From Shewanella psychrophila (GTDB taxonomy: Bacteria > Pseudomonadota > Gammaproteobacteria > Enterobacterales > Shewanellaceae), in NCBI RefSeq assembly GCF_002005305.1, contig NZ_CP014782.1, forward strand, positions 5,518,001 to 5,582,000: 64,000 nucleotides of DNA, written 5' to 3'. A program made the position numbers and the translations under genes. Position 1 is the first letter of the stretch, and every line of letters starts with the position of its first letter. The notes under the pieces are model-generated. The model was not told the DNA's origin. It made no database searches and was given only the letters and a program-made list of their open reading frames with translations. This document shows positions 26,024 to 33,303 of the stretch, piece by piece.

Positions 26024-27007
26024 ATGACAGATAAAACCCCAACATGTTGCTACCACGAAGATGAAGGTTACTCCTGCTCAGAACCTGCCCAGTCTTCAGG
26101 ATTGTGTTACTGGCATGACCCAAAAATCATCAAAGATAAACCGGAAGACATAGCCAATTTAGAGCAATTTGCCCGCAATGGCGGCATGCTTAGAGGGATA
26201 TGCCTCAAGCGTGCCAAGCTCCATGGAATCGATCTGGTTCGTCACCACCAAAAGACCGGCTTTGATATGACCAATGCCGAACTTTACCGTGCCGACCTAC
26301 AAGAGGCTCACCTGTTCAATCTAAATCTGCATAATGCCAGTCTAATGAAGGCTGATTTGAGGGAATCCAACGTCCACTGCGCAAACTTAGTCGGCACAAA
26401 TCTACTTGGCATCAAGTGGAATGGTGCCAAGATAGAGAACATCTCAATAGGCAAGAAAATAAAGCAAGAAAAGCTCGCATTAGAGGCGGATAAAGTTGGT
26501 GAAAAAGAGATTGCCAGAGATTATTTCGAGCAAGCCGAAGAGATTTACCGAGACCTGCGGAAAGCCGCCGAACGGGAAGGTTTATTTGCCATGTCAGGTG
26601 AGTATATCCGTAAAGAGCTCACCATGCGCCGTCATCAGATGCCCAAATACAGCTTCAAGCGCTTCGTCTCTAAGACCATCGACATTTTTTGTGGCTACGG
26701 TGAAGCACCGATGCGCGTTATCGGCTTCTCTATGGGGCTTATTTTAGTCTGCGCCATTCTTTACCTTTTCACCGGCCTGAGTTACGACAGTAATGTACAC
26801 GTATTCAACACCGACAACGACTTCATCACCAATCTGTTTCTATTTTTTAACTGCATCTACTACTCAGTTGTTACCTTCACCACCTTAGGTTATGGCGACT
26901 TTACCCCTATTGGTTTCTCTAAGGCCATTGCGGCAATAGAAGCCTTCACGGGAAGTTTCACCATAGCCCTGTTCGTGGTGGTTTTTGTGAAGAAGATGAC
27001 GAGATAA
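26024..27007 (+). CDS. Pentapeptide-repeat potassium channel protein
   Basis: 327 residues in three parts. Residues 8-31 have a Cys/His cluster (CCYH, CSE, GLCYWHD) that could bind a metal. Residues about 55-145 are pentapeptide repeats (A/N-D/N-L-x-x: NAELYRADLQEAHLFNLNLHNASLMKADL broken across lines of the helix). Then comes a charged helix at about 150-200 and a two-helix K+ channel pore: helix about 231-251, selectivity filter TTLGYGD (286-292), helix about 299-322. The combination suggests a ligand- or partner-gated K+ channel with a cytosolic regulatory head. No operon partner is evident. Confidence 0.85.
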   Translation: MTDKTPTCCYHEDEGYSCSEPAQSSGLCYWHDPKIIKDKPEDIANLEQFARNGGMLRGICLKRAKLHGIDLVRHHQKTGFDMTNAELYRADLQEAHLFNLNLHNASLMKADLRESNVHCANLVGTNLLGIKWNGAKIENISIGKKIKQEKLALEADKVGEKEIARDYFEQAEEIYRDLRKAAEREGLFAMSGEYIRKELTMRRHQMPKYSFKRFVSKTIDIFCGYGEAPMRVIGFSMGLILVCAILYLFTGLSYDSNVHVFNTDNDFITNLFLFFNCIYYSVVTFTTLGYGDFTPIGFSKAIAAIEAFTGSFTIALFVVVFVKKMTR

Positions 27008-27009
27008 GC

Positions 27010-27046
27010 GAGGAATCTAGGAATCTAGGAATCTAGGAATCTAGGA
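27010..27046. repeat. 8-bp tandem repeat AGGAATCT x4
   Basis: Four perfect copies of AGGAATCT and part of a fifth, directly after the channel gene's stop. Words of this kind (CTAGG, GAATCT, GGAACTCGAATC) recur in other intergenic spots of the window. Confidence 0.9.
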
Positions 27047-27071
27047 AAAGATAATCAACAAATGATGCAAA

Positions 27072-27104
27072 ATATAAAGGGGGAATGACTTTTCCCTCTT
27101 TATA
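27072..27104. terminator. Bidirectional terminator between channel gene and chrA
   Basis: ATATAAAGgGGGAA and TTCCCTCTTTATAT form a long imperfect stem between two converging genes. T-rich sequence lies on both sides in the respective directions. Confidence 0.7.
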
Positions 27105-27124
27105 TTTAGCTAATCCTATTCTAG

Positions 27125-28294
27125 CTAGATAACGAGTAATTTAACCAATACCCCTGCCGATGCGAAGCTCAGTACCAAGAATAAAATATTTGGCTTAAAC
27201 AGCTTCAAACAACCAAAACCTAATAGCACCAATGCCATGTCCAGAGGTACTTTTACCGCACTGGTAAATACTGGCATATAGAGCGCTGAAACCAAGAAAC
27301 CAACCACACAGGCATTGATACCAGCTAGGCCTCCGACTACCTTAGGACGAGCACTCAGAGCGGCCCAACTCTTTAACGCCACCAACATTAATAGGAAGCC
27401 TGGCAGAAAGATGGCAAGGGTTGCCACTAAAGCACCGACGAAAGGCGATTGACTCCAAAGCTCGGCACCTAAGAAGGCAGCCAGGGCGAACATGGGACCA
27501 GGGACTGCTTGGGCTAAGGCGTACCCAGTAATGAACCTGTCACTGGTCATGGCCTCGCCAACTATGGTCTCCAATAACGGTAACACCACATGACCGCCAC
27601 CAAACACCAGACTACCTGCCTGAAAAAACTGACCAAATACTTGCCCCAACTCAGCATCCATCTTGATTAAGCCTAGGGAAGTAATAAACAAGATGGCAAA
27701 GGCTGCTAACCAGCCATATCCCAAAGTGATAGGTCTAGTTGTTGCAAGAGGAAGCTCATCATTAACATCATCGGGAGAAAGATATTTAACACCTACTAAG
27801 GCTGCTACCAATAAGATCAGCATCTGGCTCATCAGTGACCCATGTAAAATCAACAGGACACAAGAGATTAACATCAGAATTTTGGCTACTTGTTTGCGAC
27901 AAAACTGATTGAACATGATCCAAACGGCATCGGCAACCACCACCACGGCGAGTAACTTCAGACCATATATGGCTCCCAAAAACAAGCTATTGTCCAGCCA
28001 CTGAGCGCTGGTCACTGCCAGCAAGAAGAGTAAACAAAATGAAGGGAGAGTGAAGCCCACAAAAGCGGCTAAGCCTCCGAGTAGACCACCTCTGTGATAG
28101 CCTATGGCAAACCCAACCTGACTCGAACCTGGTCCAGGCATAAACTGGCTCAATGCAACCAGACTCGCGTAATGTTTATCGTCTAGCCATTTCAAATCGC
28201 TGACAAAAGTCTGCCTGAAATAACCAATATGTGCTGCAGGACCACCAAAACTCACTAGCCCCAAAGAGAGAAAACGAACAAAGATCTGCCACAT
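27125..28294 (-). CDS. chrA: Chromate transporter ChrA
   Basis: CHR-family inner-membrane protein of 389 residues made of two homologous halves (long-chain ChrA). The first half has LGLVSFGGPAAHIGYFR and LSQFMPGPGSSQVGFAIG; the second half repeats the pattern as SLVFGGGHVVLPLLE and ALAQAVPGPMFALAAFLG. Members export chromate by proton antiport and give chromate resistance; some homologues carry other oxyanions. It lies downstream of glpD and a tandem repeat on the same strand, with no ChrB regulator nearby. Confidence 0.88.
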   Translation of the reverse strand: MWQIFVRFLSLGLVSFGGPAAHIGYFRQTFVSDLKWLDDKHYASLVALSQFMPGPGSSQVGFAIGYHRGGLLGGLAAFVGFTLPSFCLLFLLAVTSAQWLDNSLFLGAIYGLKLLAVVVVADAVWIMFNQFCRKQVAKILMLISCVLLILHGSLMSQMLILLVAALVGVKYLSPDDVNDELPLATTRPITLGYGWLAAFAILFITSLGLIKMDAELGQVFGQFFQAGSLVFGGGHVVLPLLETIVGEAMTSDRFITGYALAQAVPGPMFALAAFLGAELWSQSPFVGALVATLAIFLPGFLLMLVALKSWAALSARPKVVGGLAGINACVVGFLVSALYMPVFTSAVKVPLDMALVLLGFGCLKLFKPNILFLVLSFASAGVLVKLLVI

Positions 28295-28370
28295 AGAGTC
28301 ATTGACTGCATAAAGAAATAATAATTACCGAGAATTATATGACACCAATATGACAGATGCATGACAATAA

Positions 28371-28608
28371 TTAATCACAAGGCAAATGACAGTCGTTAAT
28401 AACAAGACGAATGACAGTAATAAAAAGATGCATGGCAGTAATTAATCACAAGGCAAATGACAGTCGTTAATAACAAGACGAATGACAGTAATAAAAAGAT
28501 GCATGGCAGTAATTAATCACAAGGCGAGTGACAGTAATAAAAAGATGCATGGCAGTAGTTAATCACAAGACGAGTGACTGTAGTTAATAACGAGACCAAT
28601 GACTGTAA
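28371..28608. repeat. Higher-order tandem repeat, 25+25+21 bp submonomers
   Basis: The region 28295-28611 is filled mostly by this array. A 71-base unit (28371-28441) is repeated perfectly at 28442-28512. Each unit holds three related submonomers: TTAATCACAAGGCAAATGACAGTCG-type (25), TTAATAACAAGACGAATGACAGTAA-type (25) and TAAAAAGATGCATGGCAGTAA-type (21 bases). Then come a 46-base version lacking the middle submonomer (28513-28558) and two more 25-base submonomers ending 4 bases before the glpD stop. Ten submonomers in all. Each ends in TGACAGT or TGACTGT or a close variant. There are no unique spacers, so it is not CRISPR. Confidence 0.92.
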
Positions 28609-28611
28609 AAG

Positions 28612-29787
28612 TTACAAAATAGGAGTGATATCTATATCTGCGATAGCGTCTCGTTTTCCTAATCTAGACTCCATCCATTGAACCACTTCCTTAGAGGTCG
28701 CCCTGAAGGTCGTTAATTTACCACCATAGAGCGTCATAAGCCTAGGGTGAGTAAAACTAGTCTTGAGTAATATCTCTCTTGAGCGATCGAATGAACTGCC
28801 ATTGAGCTGAGGCAGCACTCTTACCCCGCAAAAAGTATCTGTAATTAAGGCTTCAAGCTGTTCAGCACTCCCCTGAGCCGGGAAGTAATGTTTATATATC
28901 CCAAGCAGGTAATAGATCTCTTCTCGCGTCGACTCAGGTTTACCGTTTAGCTCTTCCAGGACTGTTTCAGTAGTCCCGAGTAAGGTTTTCCCCTTCCAGG
29001 GCATCACAAACACCACTCTTTTATCGAAGCAAGACTCCAGATACAAGATCCCATCGGGAGCGGGAATGTCCAATAGAAGATGAGAGCCTTGCACTAAGTC
29101 AACACGCTCTTTTGCCATAGGAGGGACTAAGCTTTCTATCACATCATTGACCCAGGGACCGGCAGCATTGATAACACAAGACGCTCTTTGTACCACTAGA
29201 TTATCCTGATAAAGATAACTCACCTCACAGTAGTCAGGCTTATGGACAATCACGCCACTTTCAGCATGGTTGAGGACTTGCGCCCCTAGATCCTGAGCAC
29301 TTCTCACTACAGCTTGGGTCAGTGCTTTATCATCGGTCTGCGCGTCCCAGTATCTGAACACGGCTTTTAATCCTTGCAGCTTTAATCCGGTAATGTTTGA
29401 CCACTCCACCGTAGGCAAGCTAGTGAACCGGCCCAGAGGATCGAATTCACTCAGTATTGAATATGCCGTTAATCCGGCACGTATCGCCCATTGGTTGCGT
29501 TGGCTCGTGTCGTAAACAGGTATGTAAAAAGGTACCGCTTTCACTAGGTGGGGCGCGAGACGAAGCAAGGCTCGACGCTCAGATAAGGAGTTTCTAACCA
29601 GAGATATTTGTCCAGTCTCGAGGTAACGCAGACCACCATGAATTAACTTGCTTGAGTTAGCAGAGGTTTGCCCACCAATGGCGCCTTTCTCGAGTAATAA
29701 GACACTGTAACCTGCTGCAGATGCACATTGAGCAATGCCAGCCCCATTGATCCCACCTCCTATGATCACAACATCTATTGTATCCAT
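28612..29787 (-). CDS. glpD: GlpD-like FAD glycerol-3-phosphate dehydrogenase, short form
   Basis: FAD-dependent oxidoreductase of the aerobic glycerol-3-phosphate dehydrogenase family, which feeds electrons to quinone. The FAD motif VVIIGGGINGAGIA opens the protein, with family segments SSKLIHGGLRYLETGQISLV, NAAGPWVNDV and YGGKLTTFR. At 391 residues it is about 110 shorter than E. coli GlpD and lacks the usual C-terminal alpha-helical DAO_C domain, so substrate and membrane contact may differ. It lies 88 bases after the OhrR-type gene on the same strand; no glycerol genes are nearby. Confidence 0.8.
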   Translation of the reverse strand: MDTIDVVIIGGGINGAGIAQCASAAGYSVLLLEKGAIGGQTSANSSKLIHGGLRYLETGQISLVRNSLSERRALLRLAPHLVKAVPFYIPVYDTSQRNQWAIRAGLTAYSILSEFDPLGRFTSLPTVEWSNITGLKLQGLKAVFRYWDAQTDDKALTQAVVRSAQDLGAQVLNHAESGVIVHKPDYCEVSYLYQDNLVVQRASCVINAAGPWVNDVIESLVPPMAKERVDLVQGSHLLLDIPAPDGILYLESCFDKRVVFVMPWKGKTLLGTTETVLEELNGKPESTREEIYYLLGIYKHYFPAQGSAEQLEALITDTFCGVRVLPQLNGSSFDRSREILLKTSFTHPRLMTLYGGKLTTFRATSKEVVQWMESRLGKRDAIADIDITPIL

Positions 29788-29875
29788 GGTTTTCTCTATT
29801 TACTCGAATAAAACCAAGATAGCACAATTATTTAACCAAAGTTTAGACCTGACCTTTCTATCATCGAGAGTCGCT

Positions 29876-30325
29876 TCACTTAGTTGAAGTTAGTAATTGA
29901 TAGGCTTGATCACATAGGCGTTTTAATTCAGTAAAAACTGCTGGTTCCACCCCAAGTTTACATCGCATTTTCTCGGGGATTGTTGCCGCTAATTCCTCCA
30001 ATGTCTTGCCTGATTGAGTAATATGCAGCACTCTAACTCTCTCATCTTTTTCACTGCGACCACGACTCACTAAACCTTTCGCCTCCAAGCGTTTAAGTAG
30101 AGGTGTCAAAGTGCCCGAATCCAAATGGAGTTTCTCCCCTAGTGTTTTCACGCTTATGCCTTGGTGCTGCCACAGTACCAACATGGCTAAATACTGAGGA
30201 TAGGTAAGATCTAATTCATTCAATAATGGGCGGTATGCTCTCACCATGGCATTACTGGCACTGTACAGGGAAAAGCAGACTTGATTATCGAGTGAAAGGG
30301 GGTTGGTATCTTTTACGTTAGGCAT
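29876..30325 (-). CDS. ohrR: MarR-family organic peroxide sensor, two-Cys OhrR type
   Basis: Winged-helix repressor, 149 residues. The opening QVCFSLYSASNAMVRAYRPLLNELDLTYPQYL split over 16-46 is the OhrR signature. C17, Y21, Y31 and Y42 are at the spacing of C15, Y19, Y29 and Y40 of Bacillus OhrR. C122 sits where Xanthomonas OhrR has its resolving C127, so a disulfide switch is likely. OhrR normally represses the hydroperoxide reductase ohr, but no ohr gene lies in this window. A perfect palindrome upstream may be its own operator. Confidence 0.82.
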   Translation of the reverse strand: MPNVKDTNPLSLDNQVCFSLYSASNAMVRAYRPLLNELDLTYPQYLAMLVLWQHQGISVKTLGEKLHLDSGTLTPLLKRLEAKGLVSRGRSEKDERVRVLHITQSGKTLEELAATIPEKMRCKLGVEPAVFTELKRLCDQAYQLLTSTK

Positions 30326-30344
30326 AATAGCAAAACCACAGTGT

Positions 30345-30362
30345 TATATTGTGCACAATATA
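30345..30362. promoter_or_regulatory. 18-bp perfect palindrome upstream of OhrR gene
   Basis: TATATTGTGCACAATATA is a perfect palindrome 20 bases before the ohrR start codon, in a 381-base divergent region (30326-30706). MarR-family repressors bind such sites over their own promoters, so autoregulation is likely. The remaining part of this region is AT-rich with nothing further that I recognise. Confidence 0.65.
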
Positions 30363-30706
30363 CTTGCATATCGTGAATAAATCGACTTTTTCCATAAAAA
30401 GAAGCAAAATACACGAACAAGACTGTAAATTATCAAAATTAATTTACGCTGAGTATGCTTGCCGAAACATGTCAATAATCTGTCTTTAAACCAGTAAGCT
30501 AGAAGCGGTAAGGCTTTCGGCTCACCTCTATATTATGACACTTTAGCACTCTGCTTAAAAAACCTTCTTCTAGAAAAAACTTCAAGATTCAATGGATTGA
30601 TTTTTATTCTGCATTGGCATAGATTTGCACCTAAAATTATCTATCTAGACCGTAAATCTAGTTGTCTTCAGAAGATCAACTGGGCATTGCTTCAAAGGAG
30701 TTATAA

Positions 30707-31225
30707 ATGAAAGCAATCATATCTATCATCTGTTTACTGTTTGCAGGAAGCGCAATAGCGGAGTGTGAACAAAATACACACCTCACTGAAATCCCCTATG
30801 CTAAAAACAGCTCTTACTTTCCCAGTAAATACGCCAAACAGTTGGATGAATTAATAAAAAATACATCAGACAAATCAGGCTACTTACTACTCGAGTTTCA
30901 GATTTTAAAACATCAATCAAACGACGATGCCCGTAAATACAATATGTGGCTGGCAAATCGACGTATAGATAGAATAAAAGAATATCTGACTAATTCACAT
31001 TACTCGGCACCTGTCATTAGCCGTATTTTAACGGCCAGTAACGAAGATCTCAGAGATGTCAGTATAAGTTGGTGTAATGGTGCCCAATCTAGTTCTGCGG
31101 CGACCCTAGCTGTAGCGAATCAGCAACTCCCTCTTAAAGAGGATAGCCTAGGCGCCATTCACTCAGAAGGTGATGCTTCAATCGATGGTGAGACGCATAT
31201 AGACACGACTTCAGGCTCTCGCTAG
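30707..31225 (+). CDS. Secreted protein with OmpA-C-like features
   Basis: 172 residues with a signal peptide (MKAIISIICLLFAGSAIAEC, about 1-18). The middle (YAKQLDELIKNT, then LLLEFQI, then ARKYNMWLANRRIDRIKEYL) has the order and spacing of an OmpA-like peptidoglycan-associated domain, where an NxxLSxxRAxxVxxYL-type helix is typical. The match is weak. Two Cys (19 region and SWCNG) may form a disulfide. The C-terminal 45 residues are polar and low in structure. The ribosome site AAAGGAG is good. Function unknown. Confidence 0.6.
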   Translation: MKAIISIICLLFAGSAIAECEQNTHLTEIPYAKNSSYFPSKYAKQLDELIKNTSDKSGYLLLEFQILKHQSNDDARKYNMWLANRRIDRIKEYLTNSHYSAPVISRILTASNEDLRDVSISWCNGAQSSSAATLAVANQQLPLKEDSLGAIHSEGDASIDGETHIDTTSGSR

Positions 31226-31564
31226 AATTTGAGATTGACCATAATGCCAATAACTTGATAAGCGGACTTATTTAACCCGCTTATTGAACTGATTTTAAGG
31301 CTGGATAAGTGAATAAACCTTACCCCATATCCAGCCAAGGCGAATAAAAAAGGCTTAGAGAACTATCCACATAAAATTCCAATCAATGTGACCATAAGTT
31401 AAAACCTTATGCCGTTAACCAGCCTCAGTTCCCATTTTCCTATGATTCGAGATTCCTGTTGCAAGTCTTGAATGCGGATGTATCCCCCAAGACAAAGATA
31501 AGTAAGATATTTATTGTGATATCAGTTTCAACGATAAAATCTAGCGCATCCCACTGGAGGGTAC
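31226..31564. other. Intergenic region with two inverted repeats
   Basis: Holds TAAGCGG/CCGCTTA (31259-31265 and 31277-31283) and GGCTGGATA/TATCCAGCC (31299-31307 and 31328-31336, 20-base loop). Neither has a T-run. They may be transcript-end hairpins for the secreted protein gene. Nothing else is evident up to the GGAGGG ribosome site of the next gene. Confidence 0.5.
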
Positions 31565-32965
31565 ATGGCTAAAGCATTATTCGTACTTATGATTTTCTGC
31601 CTCGGCTCATTTTCAACTTTAGCCAATACATCGATAACACCACAAGAGAGCAGCCAAGATTCTACCTGGCATTACATTAATCAAGATGGTGAGCTCAAAA
31701 TTAAGCTCTATTTTTTCTGGTCAAAGACATGTCCTCACTGCGCAGAAGCCCACCCTTTCATAGATTCACTGCCAAAACGCTATCCTTGGGTCGAGGTTGA
31801 ATCTCATCTGGTGTCAGCTCCTAACACCATGGATATTTGGCAAGAGATTGCTAAGAAGACTCAAGTTGCAGCTCGCTCAGTTCCTTATATCGCAGCTTGT
31901 GATTTGGCAACCGTTGGCTATAGCAGTGAAGCAGTCACAGGCAAGTACCTGCTCGATAACTTGAAAGCTTGCTACCGCACCTTAGGTGGCACCGTTATCG
32001 ATAACGATCCGGCCCCTGCTATAGATGAGCAAGAGAACACGCCTCTCTTTGGTACATGCAGCGATACCAGCGCAGGTCCGGGAAATGGCGGAACATGCGA
32101 TTTAGGTTCAGAAACAGCCCCCAAAAGTCAGGTCCAACCCATAGAGCTCCCTTTAATAGGAGTAGTTGCACCGGAAAAGCTCTCCCTACCTCTACTGACC
32201 GTAGTACTTGCGGGTGTCGATGCCTTTAATCCCTGCGCATTCTTTGTTTTACTCTTCCTGCTATCAATCATGGTTAATGCTAAAAGTAAAACACGTATGC
32301 TGATAGTTGGCGGTATATTTGTCTTCTTCTCTGGCTTTATCTACTTCCTGTTTATGATTGCCTGGCTCAATATTTTTACGCTTCTTGGCGCAGGCAGTGA
32401 TGGTAGTTTAATCATCTTAGGGGCGGGGATTTTAGCCTTCATTGCAGGAGTCATTAATATCAAGGATTACTTCTTCACCAAGGGAGAAGTTACACTGTCC
32501 ATGTCAGCCAAAAACCGCACTGGCTTAATAAAACGTATGGGGAAATTGACCAATGTCAGCTCTATGGCTGCCATGATTGGCGGTACTGTGATCTTATCTA
32601 TTCTAGCTAACGCCTATGAGTTACTTTGTACCGCAGGCTTCCCGATGATCTATACCAGTGTACTTTCTATGCACGATCTCCCAGACATAGAGCGCTATCT
32701 GTATCTCGTTTTCTATAACCTAGTCTATGTTATTCCTCTGGCAATCATTGTCATCGTCTTTAGTGCCACAATGGGAAAACGTAAACTCACAGAGAAAGAG
32801 GGTCAGACACTTAAGTTGATGTCAGGCATTATGATGCTAGGTATGGGCATTATGTTGGCTATAGATCCCGTCTCGCTACAAAGCCCCCTTGTAGCCATTA
32901 TGCTAATTGCAGGCTCTATTCTATTGAGCTTCATCATTACCTTGGTGAAAAAATTTTTAAAATAA
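31565..32965 (+). CDS. Thioredoxin-DsbD-like membrane fusion protein
   Basis: 466 residues. A signal peptide (about 1-20) is followed by a thioredoxin-like domain with WSKTCPHCAEAH (C56, C59) and a cis-Pro at P107 (RSVPYI). Extra Cys pairs lie at C112/C136 and in the linker at C165/C178. From about 205 a DsbD-beta/CcdA-like membrane domain follows with about six to eight helices and the Cys pair C224 (DAFNPCAFF) and C355 (ELLCTAGFP). Such domains carry electrons from cytosolic thioredoxin to the periplasm. Here the thioredoxin precedes the channel, the reverse of the C-terminal placement in DsbD. Substrate unknown. Confidence 0.85.
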   Translation: MAKALFVLMIFCLGSFSTLANTSITPQESSQDSTWHYINQDGELKIKLYFFWSKTCPHCAEAHPFIDSLPKRYPWVEVESHLVSAPNTMDIWQEIAKKTQVAARSVPYIAACDLATVGYSSEAVTGKYLLDNLKACYRTLGGTVIDNDPAPAIDEQENTPLFGTCSDTSAGPGNGGTCDLGSETAPKSQVQPIELPLIGVVAPEKLSLPLLTVVLAGVDAFNPCAFFVLLFLLSIMVNAKSKTRMLIVGGIFVFFSGFIYFLFMIAWLNIFTLLGAGSDGSLIILGAGILAFIAGVINIKDYFFTKGEVTLSMSAKNRTGLIKRMGKLTNVSSMAAMIGGTVILSILANAYELLCTAGFPMIYTSVLSMHDLPDIERYLYLVFYNLVYVIPLAIIVIVFSATMGKRKLTEKEGQTLKLMSGIMMLGMGIMLAIDPVSLQSPLVAIMLIAGSILLSFIITLVKKFLK

Positions 32966-32970
32966 ATGAA

Positions 32971-32992
32971 TTGGCCGTTATTTAACGGCCAA
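32971..32992 (+). terminator. Terminator of Trx-DsbD gene
   Basis: TTGGCCGTT and AACGGCCAA form a nine-base-pair stem with a four-base loop, starting 5 bases after the stop codon, followed by ATTTAACT. Confidence 0.75.
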
Positions 32993-33105
32993 ATTTAACT
33001 AAAAAGACAATTCAAAAACAGACAAAAATAATGCTCAATATTTAGCTAAGCGGGCCGATAGTTCTTTATTGGTTACAAATCCTAAAACAAAAGCGAGGCA
33101 TATCG

Positions 33106-33303
33106 ATGGCAATTTCTTTAGGCACTACGAATCTCGAGCCGCAATTAAGTAGCGGAGGCACAATAGTTAAAGTTGCTCAACTGGCTAAGGAACAGCAAAA
33201 AGCTGAAGGAGAAATTGCACTTCAATTGATTGAGGCGGCTAGCCCTGCTCCACAAAGCGCACCAGTAGGAAACAGTGGTCACAATATCAACATTACAGCT
33301 TAA
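33106..33303 (+). CDS. Small protein, YjfB-type putative motility protein
   Basis: 65 residues, no signal peptide. The order (short N-terminal part, helix VAQLAKEQQKAEGEIALQLIEAA, then Pro/Ser loop and a C-terminal GHNINITA) resembles YjfB-family putative motility proteins, which end in a similar hydrophilic-NID/NIN-type tail. The match is from memory and tentative. It converges on the chemoreceptor gene and overlaps it by 11 bases, a context that fits motility. The ATG lacks a strong ribosome site. Confidence 0.5.
   Translation: MAISLGTTNLEPQLSSGGTIVKVAQLAKEQQKAEGEIALQLIEAASPAPQSAPVGNSGHNINITA

Noticed and set aside
28371..28608. Possible CRISPR array
   Set aside because: Repeats are directly adjacent and the would-be spacers are themselves repeated; no cas genes are present. 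It is a tandem repeat.
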